NCBI GenBank assembly: GCA_050633645.1
Contig: JBOEGX010000002.1
Span: 248,001-312,000 of the forward strand
DNA length: 64,000 bases
Direction of reading: 5' to 3'
From: UBA1672 sp050633645
Lineage (GTDB): Bacteria > Pseudomonadota > Alphaproteobacteria > Micavibrionales > Micavibrionaceae
Both the position numbers and the translations under genes were made by a program. Position 1 is the stretch's first letter, and each line of letters opens with the position of its first letter. Positions 42,825-51,336 of the stretch are shown piece after piece. The notes beneath the pieces were generated by a model. It had not been told where the DNA came from, ran no database searches, and saw nothing but the letters and a program-made list of their open reading frames with translations.

Positions 42825-44984
42825 ATGCGTAAAGCTCTATTCTCAACACTTTTAACCCTATTTATTGGCCTACACGGCCTATGCGCACATGCCGATGATA
42901 CGCAGATGGAGCGCTATACAACTGTCACTCCTATAGTTGAGCGCATAGCCGTAAGCCCCGCCGATGAAATAAGCATAGCCACCCAAATTGATTTGGCCCC
43001 ACATTGGCACGTCTATTGGAAAAACCCTGGCGATTCGGGCCTGCCCGTAAATATTACATGGGATTTACCCGAAGGATTCGAAATTAGTGAATTTGAATGG
43101 CCCGCACCAGATAAAATTTCTTACGACATCCTTGTCAATTATGGCTATTACGATCAGGTAACTTTATTACAAAACATCAAAACGCCCGATGTCCTGCCCG
43201 AAGGAAAAATCACGTTAAAAGCCAAAGTAAATATGTTGGTATGTAATGAAATTTGTATCCCCGAATCTGCTGACATATCAATCGAACTAAACGCCCCTGA
43301 AAAGCTCGGCGAAGATCACAGCGAAGCCATAGAACAAGCCCGCAGTAAAATATCACGCGAAATTAAAGGCCAGTTCATATATTCTGAAAACGAAGGCATG
43401 CTACATTTATCTATAAACCCCGAAGACAGAGTAATTTTAACAAATGCCACCGCCGATAATCTCGAATTCTTCCCCTATGATTGGGGCATAATAAACCATC
43501 TTGCGATGCCAATCGCCACCCTTGAAGACGGGCATGTAGCAATCAAGCATGAGCGAGGCGATCAACCACTAGACGAAATTGAAAACCTGCGCGGATTACT
43601 CATCATCAAAGGTAAGAAAGGCGAAAATAAAGGATACATCATCAACGCGGTCACAGAAAAAAAAACGATTAGCCCCGCCGTAACCGTTAATCAAAACAAT
43701 TCAAGCGGCTCACAAAGCGTACAAGAAGGTATAAAAAACGTACAGCCAGAAAAAACAACATGGCTCAGCGCACTTTATCTTGCATTATTTGGCGGAATAA
43801 TCCTGAATTTAATGCCATGTGTCTTTCCCGTCTTATCCATGAAAGCCCTAAGCCTTGTGAAAATGGGTGAAAAGGAAAATAATATCGCACGCCTGCACGG
43901 AATATCATACACACTTGGCGTTGTTTTAAGTTTCATTGCCATTGGCGCATTATTAATCATCCTCAAAGAAGCCGGTTCAGTCATTGGATGGGGCTTTCAA
44001 CTTCAAAACCCCATCGTTGTGGCAAGCCTTGCCTATCTACTTTTTGCAATCGGACTAAACCTAATTGGGTTTTTCGAATTTGATTTCGGCCTTGGGAATG
44101 TCGGCAATAAATTAACTCACGGCAACTCTCTCAGCAATTCATTCTTCACAGGAACACTGGCCACAGTTGTTGCCACGCCATGCACTGCGCCATTTATGGG
44201 CGCGGCTATGGGCTTTGCCCTCACCCAAAGCGCATTTGTATCATTAAGCATTTTTGCGGCTCTAGGGTTCGGCCTCGCTCTGCCCTATCTTCTGCTGTCA
44301 TTCATCCCACTCTTGCGTAGGGTTTTACCAAAACCAGGCGCATGGATGAACACATTCAAACAGCTTCTCGCCTTCCCAATGTTCGCCTCATCCATCTGGC
44401 TCATATGGGTATTAGATCAACAATCTGGCGCGCTTGGTATCTTACTAGTACTTCTGGGTATGCTCGCCATCGCCTTTGCCGTATGGCTTTCTCATATACG
44501 TACACAGGGCGCGACATGGGTTATCAAACGTATAGCCATCGCATTATCATTATTATTGGCGGTTTTCTCTTTATCATACGTAAAAACCAGCATGGAAAAC
44601 TCTGCGTCAGTTGAAAAAGCGTACACCTTCGGGCAATCCTTCTCACAAGAGAAATTATCCGAATTGCTACATGGAGATAAACCCGTCTTTGTCGAGATGA
44701 CCGCCGCATGGTGCATCACGTGCAAAATCAATCACAATGTTGCCTTAAACATCCCCTCAACAAAAACATTATTCCAAGAGAATGACATCGAATATCTGAT
44801 CGGTGATTGGACAAACAGCGATAACGAAATCACCACCTATCTTGATACATTCGGCCGAAACGGCGTTCCACTCTATGTCTTCTATAGCGCGCGGGATGAA
44901 AAAACAAAAATTCGCCCAGAACCCATAATTTTACCGCAGGTTTTAACGCCAAAAATCGTACAACAAACCATAGAACAAAATTAA
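42825..44984 (+). CDS. dsbD: DsbD-family transmembrane thiol-disulfide reductase
   Basis: A 719-residue protein that carries reducing power from cytoplasmic thioredoxin to the periplasm. Signal peptide to about residue 23 (GLHGLCAHA-DD). Domain 1 (periplasmic, about 24-280) has the cysteine pair in NMLVCNEICIPESA and the motif HWHVYWKNPGDSG found in the ScsB/DsbD alpha group. Domain 2 (about 305-590) has eight hydrophobic helices and two redox cysteines, in NLMPCVFPVLSMKA and VVATPCTAPFMGAAMGF. Domain 3 is a thioredoxin fold with TAAWCITCKINH. AAGGA precedes the ATG. The next gene, a thioredoxin-fold protein, is a likely partner. Confidence 0.93.
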   Translation: MRKALFSTLLTLFIGLHGLCAHADDTQMERYTTVTPIVERIAVSPADEISIATQIDLAPHWHVYWKNPGDSGLPVNITWDLPEGFEISEFEWPAPDKISYDILVNYGYYDQVTLLQNIKTPDVLPEGKITLKAKVNMLVCNEICIPESADISIELNAPEKLGEDHSEAIEQARSKISREIKGQFIYSENEGMLHLSINPEDRVILTNATADNLEFFPYDWGIINHLAMPIATLEDGHVAIKHERGDQPLDEIENLRGLLIIKGKKGENKGYIINAVTEKKTISPAVTVNQNNSSGSQSVQEGIKNVQPEKTTWLSALYLALFGGIILNLMPCVFPVLSMKALSLVKMGEKENNIARLHGISYTLGVVLSFIAIGALLIILKEAGSVIGWGFQLQNPIVVASLAYLLFAIGLNLIGFFEFDFGLGNVGNKLTHGNSLSNSFFTGTLATVVATPCTAPFMGAAMGFALTQSAFVSLSIFAALGFGLALPYLLLSFIPLLRRVLPKPGAWMNTFKQLLAFPMFASSIWLIWVLDQQSGALGILLVLLGMLAIAFAVWLSHIRTQGATWVIKRIAIALSLLLAVFSLSYVKTSMENSASVEKAYTFGQSFSQEKLSELLHGDKPVFVEMTAAWCITCKINHNVALNIPSTKTLFQENDIEYLIGDWTNSDNEITTYLDTFGRNGVPLYVFYSARDEKTKIRPEPIILPQVLTPKIVQQTIEQN

Positions 44985-45029
44985 AAAGCTGCTTATAAAT
45001 TTTCACACAAAAAGGATTAGGAGAAAATA

Positions 45030-45653
45030 ATGATTAAACAAATATCATATCTGGCGATGGCTGTGGCGCTCATGTCACTGGCATTGGTCCATGTCAGCCC
45101 AGCCGTACGTGCCGCGGCAGAAATCGGTGAAATGGCACCTGCCTTCACCGCCACAGATATCAATGGCGACGAGTTCAGCCTGGAAGATCAAAAGGGAAAA
45201 ATCGTTGTTTTAGAATGGACAAACCACCTTTGTCCGTTTGTAAAAAAACATTACAGCTCTGGCAATATGCAGACATTGCAAAAATCAGCCACCGATAACG
45301 GCGTTGTTTGGGTGTCTATCGTTTCATCCGCCCCCGAAAAACAAGGCAGCATGAGCGCAGAAGAAGCGCAAGCCCTCGTCATCGAAAAAGGCGCAAATGC
45401 AACGACCCGCATTATGGATCCATCCGGTGCAATCGGTAAAATGTATGACGCGAAAACAACGCCGCATATGTTCGTGATCTCTCCCGAAGGCAAGCTCGTC
45501 TATAACGGCGCGATTGACGACAACCCAAACCCCGATCCAAAATCAATTGAGGGTTCTAAAAACCTTGTTATGGCGGCGCTTGATGATCTTTCCGCCGGCC
45601 GCGTCGTCGAAATTCCACGCACCGCGCCCTATGGCTGCTCTGTTAAATACTAA
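45030..45653 (+). CDS. Exported thioredoxin-fold (redoxin/AhpC-TSA-like) protein
   Basis: A 207-residue protein with a signal peptide (cleavage near AVRA-AA). The fold marks are GEMAPAFTATDINGDEFSLE, KIVVLEWTNHLCPFVKKHYS, TTPHMFVISPEGKLVYNGAI and DDNPNPDPKS. The nucleophilic Cys sits in a C-P-F-V-K context without a CXXC partner; a second cysteine is near the C-terminus (APYGCSVKY). This resembles the peroxiredoxin-like proteins encoded next to DsbD-type reductases, so a periplasmic peroxidase or thiol carrier recharged by the preceding protein is a reasonable inference. It lies 45 nt after the dsbD gene and ends in a strong terminator. Confidence 0.9.
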   Translation: MIKQISYLAMAVALMSLALVHVSPAVRAAAEIGEMAPAFTATDINGDEFSLEDQKGKIVVLEWTNHLCPFVKKHYSSGNMQTLQKSATDNGVVWVSIVSSAPEKQGSMSAEEAQALVIEKGANATTRIMDPSGAIGKMYDAKTTPHMFVISPEGKLVYNGAIDDNPNPDPKSIEGSKNLVMAALDDLSAGRVVEIPRTAPYGCSVKY

Positions 45654-45679
45654 AAACACAACGTTATATCCGAAAAGAT

Positions 45680-45704
45680 AAAAGGCCGAAAAATTCGGCC
45701 TTTT
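45680..45704 (+). terminator. Strong intrinsic terminator of the dsbD-redoxin unit
   Basis: AAAAGGCCGAA pairs perfectly with TTCGGCCTTTT over a 3-nt loop and is followed by TT, 26 nt after the stop codon. Confidence 0.92.
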
Positions 45705-45864
45705 TTATTGTGTGAAATAGATAAAAGGTCAAAAACTAACAGCGAAATAATCGACTGGTTTCCACATAAACACACATTCACAATAAAAAAAATTAATACG
45801 TGACACATGAAAACATACTTATCGTGAAGGAAAACCAAAATTTGGCAGTGTGGCAAAGAAAAAA

Positions 45865-45940
45865 TGGTGATCCCGACAGGATTCGAACCTGTAACCTACT
45901 GCTTAGAAGGCAGTTGCTCTATCCGTTGAGCTACGGGACC
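45865..45940 (-). tRNA. tRNA-Arg (anticodon UCU)
   Basis: On the minus strand a 76-nt cloverleaf begins GGTCCCGTAGCTCAACGGAT. The D arm is AGAGCAAC-like, the anticodon stem-loop CTGCCTTCTAAGCAG places TCT in the loop, the T arm has GGTTCGAATCC, the acceptor stem closes with one G-U pair, and CCA is encoded. It reads AGA codons. It lies downstream of the NDUFS4-type gene. Confidence 0.97.
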
Positions 45941-45977
45941 ATAAGATGCGGTAAACTGCATAATAACGCGCAAAAAA

Positions 45978-46286
45978 TCAAGCTTTTTTCGCGTCTTCTG
46001 GCGGAATATATTTAAAGTTATCCGTATAGTTCTTAGGCTTCACACGGCGCACACTCTCTGGTGTGACATCATAATCCCACCCCTTACCTTCGGCAAAGGC
46101 CACCGCATCATCACATGTATCAAACTTCAATCGCACCTGATTAAGAGTATCCTTCGACGACGTCCATCCCATAAGGGGCTCTGCCTGACGCGAAGAGGTC
46201 GTATTATATTCAAGCACCCAATCGTTCAATCCCGCGCGGCCTGACTGCATTGCATTCTTGGTGGGTTTATAAATTTTGACATTCAT
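45978..46286 (-). CDS. NDUFS4-like 'ETC complex I subunit' protein
   Basis: A 102-residue protein of the NADH dehydrogenase accessory subunit family (NDUFS4/18 kDa), found in alphaproteobacteria and mitochondria. Marks: KIYKPTKNAMQSGRAGLNDW, RQAEPLMGWTSSKDTLNQVR, VAFAEGKGWDYDV and the C-terminal P-K-N-Y-T-D-N-F. It is thought to stabilise complex I near the NADH module. The nuo genes are elsewhere. It sits alone between the NrsF gene and tRNA-Arg. Confidence 0.93.
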   Translation of the reverse strand: MNVKIYKPTKNAMQSGRAGLNDWVLEYNTTSSRQAEPLMGWTSSKDTLNQVRLKFDTCDDAVAFAEGKGWDYDVTPESVRRVKPKNYTDNFKYIPPEDAKKA

Positions 46287-46343
46287 GACTAAATAAACTT
46301 CGTAAATTGCATTCGCAATAAAAATAAACGATTTAAGATAAGG

Positions 46344-46994
46344 TTACCAGCGATAAATTCGACGACCACACACCGCCGCAATAAAGCCAAGCAAAAGATA
46401 CGGTAAAATATGATAAATGCATAAATGCCTAACATCATCAGCATGGCACGTAATACGCAAACCAATATACCCAAGCCCCCCAACAGCCAGCGCATTCATC
46501 AAAGATAAAAGCACAGGATGCGTCGTTTTCCCGCGCATAGACAAAACCCAAATCGAAATCGCCGGAATAACCCCAAATATCAGCGCATGTTTATAACATC
46601 TATGGGCAACATGAATATCAGGCAAAGAAGGCGCCTCCATAAACGTACGCAATGAAATAAGAACGGTAAAAACCGCAAATAAAGTAAGGGGAATAGACAA
46701 AATCCAACTTTGCCCCCGAATATCAGGATATCGCAGCCAAATAGCGGAAAACGCCGCACTTATAGATAAGGATAGCGTCAATGAAATCTCAAATACAAAA
46801 TTCGGATCGGCAATTTTTTCAAATATATTATGACGCACACCCAGAACAGAAAACGCAAATACAATATAAACAATTCCAACAACAGCCCAAGGAACGCATG
46901 AATATAACGGATGGCGCATAACTTTAGGCTCACCAAGCTCACTCGCAAGATCGTCAATCAGGCTTTGTACGTTTTTTTCTGCCTTAATATCCAT
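46344..46994 (-). CDS. nrsF: NrsF (DUF1109) membrane anti-sigma factor
   Basis: A 216-residue membrane protein with a cytoplasmic N-terminal part (MDIKAEKNVQSLIDDLASEL) and six hydrophobic helices (for example CVPWAVVGIVYIVFAFSVLG, ISLTLSLSISAAFSAIWLRY, ILPYLLLGFIAAVCGRRIYR). Cysteines in AHRCYKH and RITCHADDVRHLC match the conserved, signal-responsive cysteines of the family. In Caulobacter and Bradyrhizobium NrsF holds an ECF sigma factor at the membrane until metal or oxidative stress releases it. It lies 5 nt after the sigma gene, confirming the pair. Confidence 0.92.
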   Translation of the reverse strand: MDIKAEKNVQSLIDDLASELGEPKVMRHPLYSCVPWAVVGIVYIVFAFSVLGVRHNIFEKIADPNFVFEISLTLSLSISAAFSAIWLRYPDIRGQSWILSIPLTLFAVFTVLISLRTFMEAPSLPDIHVAHRCYKHALIFGVIPAISIWVLSMRGKTTHPVLLSLMNALAVGGLGYIGLRITCHADDVRHLCIYHILPYLLLGFIAAVCGRRIYRW

Positions 46995-46999
46995 AAAGT

Positions 47000-47563
47000 T
47001 TATCCTAATTTCTTCTTTAACTTTGCCGTTGTTCTGTGCGCGGAAACCTTCACGGCCGACTCGCTCATATCCATTTGTTCAGCCACTTCTTTCGCGGTGT
47101 ATCCTTCAATTTTCATCAATTTAAATATCTGCTGCTGCTTCTCAGGAAAACTGGAAATCGCCGCCGATATATCTTTTAATTCGTCATAATTGGGCTGATA
47201 CGTTACATCTTCATCAAAAACATTATTTTCCACTTTGACATCTGCTGCAATATTTTGCTTACGATAATGTGTACGTAAAAAATCTGTTTTCCTAAACTGT
47301 ATAATAGCCTTAATCCACGGCTTAAAAGGTCTATCGGGGCTGTACGTATGCAGGGATTTATGCACGGAAATCAAAACATCTTGTGTGATATCTTCTAACC
47401 AATCATTATTAGCCAATCCACCGGCCAATATTTTTCTGATATAAGGGTACAAAAGGGCAAGCAACTTCGCATAAGCCCTCTTATCACCGCTTTGCGACAA
47501 CGCGGCGAGTTCAGACCACTCACCATCCTCCGCAAATCTATTTTTACCACCTGAAAAAGCCAT
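47000..47563 (-). CDS. ECF RNA polymerase sigma factor partnered with NrsF
   Basis: A 187-residue ECF sigma factor, taken from the ATG of MAFSGGKNRFAEDGEWSELA; an in-frame GTG three codons earlier is possible. Region 2: YPYIRKILAGGLANNDWLED then ITQDVLISVHKSLHTYSPDR and PFKPWIKAIIQFRKTDFLR; region 4: ISSFPEKQQQIFKLMKIEGY then TAKEVAEQMDMSESAVKVSA for -35 recognition. The following gene encodes its membrane anti-sigma factor. The 5' region contains repeats that may be its promoter area. Confidence 0.93.
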   Translation of the reverse strand: MAFSGGKNRFAEDGEWSELAALSQSGDKRAYAKLLALLYPYIRKILAGGLANNDWLEDITQDVLISVHKSLHTYSPDRPFKPWIKAIIQFRKTDFLRTHYRKQNIAADVKVENNVFDEDVTYQPNYDELKDISAAISSFPEKQQQIFKLMKIEGYTAKEVAEQMDMSESAVKVSAHRTTAKLKKKLG

Positions 47564-47603
47564 ATAAACCACGTTAAATTACAAGGTTACGTCACACGAA
47601 TGC

Positions 47604-47665
47604 GCAGAAACTGTCAAGGTGTTTCTGCACGAGCAGCGTATATGAAAAATACACTTGTCAGAAAC
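47604..47665. promoter_or_regulatory. CAGAAAC repeats in the divergent sigma/kinase region
   Basis: GCAGAAAC (47604-47611) and GTTTCTGC (47621-47628) form an inverted repeat with a 9-nt spacer, and a third CAGAAAC lies at 47659-47665. GTAACC, a -35-like element used by SigF-type promoters in Caulobacter, is on the minus strand at 47585-47590. Together they may be operator and promoter for the sigma operon. Confidence 0.4.
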
Positions 47666-47726
47666 AATGTTTTTCGAGTACTATGAATTTGTCGCAATTC
47701 TGCGAATTCTTGGATTTCTATATCTT

Positions 47727-49673
47727 ATGTCTACACTGAATAAAATAAATTTGTCGTCCGAAGCGAAGCCGTTTGTATTACCGCAATCGGAAACGGCTCG
47801 ATGTGCAATCGATGAAGATGGCTTCGTAGTTTTTGCGAACGCCTCTTTTGAGCACCTAATTGAGGTAAACGATTGCCAAGGAACACATATATTCGATATT
47901 TTCAGCTTCTCTGACGAAGTCATGGGTGAAGATCAGGATATTATAGACCTGAAAAGCGGTGAGCATGAAGTCCACATAAAAGACAATCCAATCATTACAG
48001 AATTCCATTTTGATTGGTTAGAAACGATTGACGGCCGTAAATATTTAATCGCATCCGCAACGAGTGACGAATTAGAAACAGCTTTAGAAGATAACATAGA
48101 ATCCATGCTGACGCGGATTCACGATTCTACATCACGTATAAACAATCAATCATCATCCACAAAGCAGCAAAACAACATACAACCAACCATTCAAGATTTT
48201 GCATCCTTCGCCTCTATGAGCGAAGACATCATGGTCATTTGCGATGATCAAGGGGAAATAATCACTGCCAATGATGGCTTTTCAAAAATTCTGGGATTTG
48301 ATTTAAATAAAGACATCTCATTCTTTAATTTATTTTCAGATGACGAAATACACACCATACGCTCTAACATGAACAATTTAACACGTACAGAAGAACTGAA
48401 TAAGAGCCAAATCATTGACTTTGAATCAAAAACATACACCGCGGCAGAAAACGTAAGACAAATAGAATGGCGACAAAAATATGAAAACGGCAAGATTTAT
48501 TGTACGGGTCGCGATATCACCAATATCAAAAGACAAGAAGACGATTTAATACGCCGTCAAAGAGAGCTTTCCGAAGCCGAAGCCATCGGACGCATGGGGC
48601 ACTGGCACTGGCTCATCGGTGAAGATGAAATTTCATGGTCAGAAGAAATATATCGCATTTTTGGCGTGGACGAAAACCAATTCACCCCCTATATCAACAC
48701 CCTCACGGATTTAATTCATAAACGTGATTTAGGTCGCGTGGTACAGGTATTCCAGCGCGCCATCATCGAAGAAAAAAACTATGATGTTGAGTTCCGCCTG
48801 ACACGCCCTGGCGGTGATATACGCTATATCATGTGCGAAGGTCGCTGCGAGAAGAATGACATGGGTGAGGTTATCGCCCTATACGGTATTATGCAGGACA
48901 TGACAGAGCGTATGCTTTATGAACAGGAACTCCGCCAAGCCAAGGATGCATCCGAACAAGCCTATGCCGCAAAATCCCAATTCCTCGCAAATATGAGCCA
49001 CGAACTTCGTACGCCCTTAAACGCGATCATCGGTTTCTCTGAAATGATTGAATCGCAAATGCTCGGCCCCATATTTAATGAAAAATATATTGAGTATTCA
49101 TCCAGCATAAAACAAAGCGGTGAGCACCTCCTCGACCTCATTAGTGACATTTTGGATATGTCAAAAATTGAGGCTGGAAAACATACGCTTGACCCAGAAA
49201 ACGTAAACATTAACGACATCATTTCCCGCGCAACACAAATGGTTCAGGGACGCGCACAAGAAGGGAATATAAATTTACGTACAGATAACGTCGAAAATTC
49301 AGATATAAATATCACAGGCGACAGACGTGCATTAACACAAATTTTCTTAAATCTACTATCCAATGCCATAAAATTCACCCCTGCTCATGGATCTGTTTGG
49401 ATTGAATGCTATCCGCGTGATGAATATCTATCTGTACGCTTTTGTGACACAGGCATAGGTATCCCTGCAAATAAATTGGCATCCGTATTAAACCCGTTCG
49501 AACAAGCATCATCTCATTACACCAGAGATCATGAGGGAACAGGACTAGGGCTTGCAATCACAAAAGAATTAGTTGAGCTTCATGGTGGGGTCATCAATAT
49601 CGAATCAACCATCGACATCGGCACAACAGTAACCGTACGTCTTCCTTATAAAGCAAAAGATATCACGAATTAA
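47727..49673 (+). CDS. Multi-PAS sensor histidine kinase
   Basis: A soluble kinase of about 648 residues. Three PAS-like domains: near residues 20-110 (CAIDEDGFVVFANASFEHLI), 155-265 (DIMVICDDQGEIITANDGFS, with a PAC-like RDITNIKRQEDDL), and 285-390 (GRMGHWHWLIGEDEISWSEE, YGIMQDMTERMLYEQEL). The HisKA domain has the phosphoaccepting His in KSQFLANMSHELRTPLNAII, and the ATPase has NLLSNAIKFTPAHG, VRFCDTGIGIPANKL and GTGLGLAITKELVELHGG. No membrane helix is seen if the internal ATG is used. The start is uncertain: ATGs at 47667 and 47727 both lack good ribosome-binding sites. It overlaps the convergent SDR gene by 11 nt. No response regulator is adjacent. Confidence 0.93.
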   Translation: MSTLNKINLSSEAKPFVLPQSETARCAIDEDGFVVFANASFEHLIEVNDCQGTHIFDIFSFSDEVMGEDQDIIDLKSGEHEVHIKDNPIITEFHFDWLETIDGRKYLIASATSDELETALEDNIESMLTRIHDSTSRINNQSSSTKQQNNIQPTIQDFASFASMSEDIMVICDDQGEIITANDGFSKILGFDLNKDISFFNLFSDDEIHTIRSNMNNLTRTEELNKSQIIDFESKTYTAAENVRQIEWRQKYENGKIYCTGRDITNIKRQEDDLIRRQRELSEAEAIGRMGHWHWLIGEDEISWSEEIYRIFGVDENQFTPYINTLTDLIHKRDLGRVVQVFQRAIIEEKNYDVEFRLTRPGGDIRYIMCEGRCEKNDMGEVIALYGIMQDMTERMLYEQELRQAKDASEQAYAAKSQFLANMSHELRTPLNAIIGFSEMIESQMLGPIFNEKYIEYSSSIKQSGEHLLDLISDILDMSKIEAGKHTLDPENVNINDIISRATQMVQGRAQEGNINLRTDNVENSDINITGDRRALTQIFLNLLSNAIKFTPAHGSVWIECYPRDEYLSVRFCDTGIGIPANKLASVLNPFEQASSHYTRDHEGTGLGLAITKELVELHGGVINIESTIDIGTTVTVRLPYKAKDITN

Positions 49674-50580
49674 AATATTGAAGCGGATCAGAAACACTAT
49701 AATCACTATCAAGACAGGCTTGCAAACCTTGTTTATAATCAGGGTATATCAAACATACACCTAAATCACTCTTAATTTTATCGTTCCGTATGCGTTTATT
49801 ATCCTTATAAAAACTCTGCGTAATCGGCGCAAGATCAACCGTATCATAGGCAAGCAATGGCGGAGATTCCACGCCCAATAACTGACACGCATAATCAATA
49901 ACCTCATGACTAGGTGCAGGTAAATCATCACAAATATTATAAATTTCGCCCGCTTTAGGGTTAAAAATTGAGGCATGCAAAACCTGAATAATATCCTCAA
50001 CGTGAATACGGCTAAACGCGTGCCCAGATTTATCAATACGGCGGGCAATACCCAAACGTACTGAATCAATCGCGCTACGCCCTGGCCCATATATTCCCGC
50101 CAATCGATAAATATGTGTCGGTACACCCGCAGATTTAAGCAAAGACAACCACTGTTCCTCGGCCTTAAATCGACGACTTCCACGTTTTGTAGTAGGACGC
50201 GCAGGCATGGTCTCATCCACCCAACCACCGTCACGGTCACCATACGCGCCCGTTGTCGATAAATACCCAACCCATTCTAGATTAGGGAGTTGCGCAATAT
50301 CATGCGCATGAAGGTTAAATGCAGGATCACCCGCCTCTGTCGGTGGTGTCGATATTAAAATATGAGTAACATCTCGCAACGTATAAAGCGGATCATGTAA
50401 TGGTAACTCACAATCCATTAAATGTGCCTGAATACCGCGCGCCCGCAAATTTTTACGCTTTTCCGCATCCCGCGTCGTGCCCGAAACACGCCATCCGCCA
50501 CGCTGCATTAATACAGGCGCCAGATATTCACAACAATACCCAAAACCGAAACAAAATAAATGCTTGTCTTTATTTTCCAA
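49663..50580 (-). CDS. NAD-dependent epimerase/dehydratase-like SDR protein
   Basis: A 305-residue extended short-chain dehydrogenase relative. N-terminal cofactor motif: FCFGFGYCCEYLAPVL (a variant G-x-G-x-x); then YLSTTGAYGDRDGGWVDETM, LAGIYGPGRSAIDSVRLGIA, SRIHVEDIIQVLHASIF and GEIYNICDDLPAPSHEVIDY. The classic YXXXK catalytic pair is not obvious, so it may bind NAD(P) without being a sugar epimerase. Genes of this type are usually left as 'SDR family NAD(P)-dependent oxidoreductase'. It lies 21 nt downstream of the GST gene. Confidence 0.88.
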   Translation of the reverse strand: MENKDKHLFCFGFGYCCEYLAPVLMQRGGWRVSGTTRDAEKRKNLRARGIQAHLMDCELPLHDPLYTLRDVTHILISTPPTEAGDPAFNLHAHDIAQLPNLEWVGYLSTTGAYGDRDGGWVDETMPARPTTKRGSRRFKAEEQWLSLLKSAGVPTHIYRLAGIYGPGRSAIDSVRLGIARRIDKSGHAFSRIHVEDIIQVLHASIFNPKAGEIYNICDDLPAPSHEVIDYACQLLGVESPPLLAYDTVDLAPITQSFYKDNKRIRNDKIKSDLGVCLIYPDYKQGLQACLDSDYSVSDPLQYFNS

Positions 50581-50601
50581 CCCAACGACTCCTTATTATT
50601 T

Positions 50602-51267
50602 TTATGCCGTTTTTAAATACGCAACCGCAGGATCAAACCCTGGAACACGCTCATCCAAAAGATTCTGAAAGCCTTGTTTTTCCTTAATTTTATCATACCA
50701 TTTGCGCGCGGACACATGCTGTTCCCAGGGAACATCACCCACATAATCAACCGTCGAAAGATGCGCCGCCGCCGAAATATCCGCCAAAGAGAAAAAATCC
50801 CCCGCGAGCCATTCACGCCTCTCAGTTAAAAACCCAATATAATCAAGATGATAATGAATATTTGCACGCCCAGCACGCACAGAAGGGCCATGCGGTTCGC
50901 CCAAATTCAAAATAGACTTCATCAGTTTTTCACCAACAAGATTTTCTGTGACTTCTTTATTAAATTTACGATCAAACCAATTTACCAAACGTCTTGTCTC
51001 CGCCCGTTGCACAGGGTCGTAACCAATAAGATTAACCTCTGGATATACCTCGTCCAAATACTCACAAATCACTTGTGAGTTTGATAAAGTCGTCCCATCA
51101 GGCTCAATAAGAACAGGCAAATCCCCAGCAGGGTTCATTGCCAAGAACTCAGTGCGGCGCTCCCAAGTTTTTTCAATTTCAAGCTCAAAATCAAGCCTTT
51201 TCTCCGTCAAAGTCATACGAACTTTACGTGAAAAAGGGTGCAGCCAAAAGTGAAACAATGTCCTCAT
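50602..51267 (-). CDS. Glutathione S-transferase family protein
   Basis: A 221-residue protein with an N-terminal thioredoxin-like GST domain (LFHFWLHPFSRKVRMTLTEK, MNPAGDLPVLIEPDGTTLSN, SQVICEYLDEVYP) and a C-terminal helical domain (LAGDFFSLADISAAAHLSTV, the conserved N-capping Asp). The serine in HPFSRK is in the usual catalytic position. It may conjugate or reduce electrophiles with glutathione, supplied in reduced form by the glutathione reductase at 36883. The substrate is unknown. Confidence 0.92.
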   Translation of the reverse strand: MRTLFHFWLHPFSRKVRMTLTEKRLDFELEIEKTWERRTEFLAMNPAGDLPVLIEPDGTTLSNSQVICEYLDEVYPEVNLIGYDPVQRAETRRLVNWFDRKFNKEVTENLVGEKLMKSILNLGEPHGPSVRAGRANIHYHLDYIGFLTERREWLAGDFFSLADISAAAHLSTVDYVGDVPWEQHVSARKWYDKIKEKQGFQNLLDERVPGFDPAVAYLKTA

Positions 51268-51336
51268 AGAGTCAGTCTATCGAAGATCAAAAAATATTCA
51301 ATCACCAAGAATAAAATTTATGAAAAAAGAACGCAT

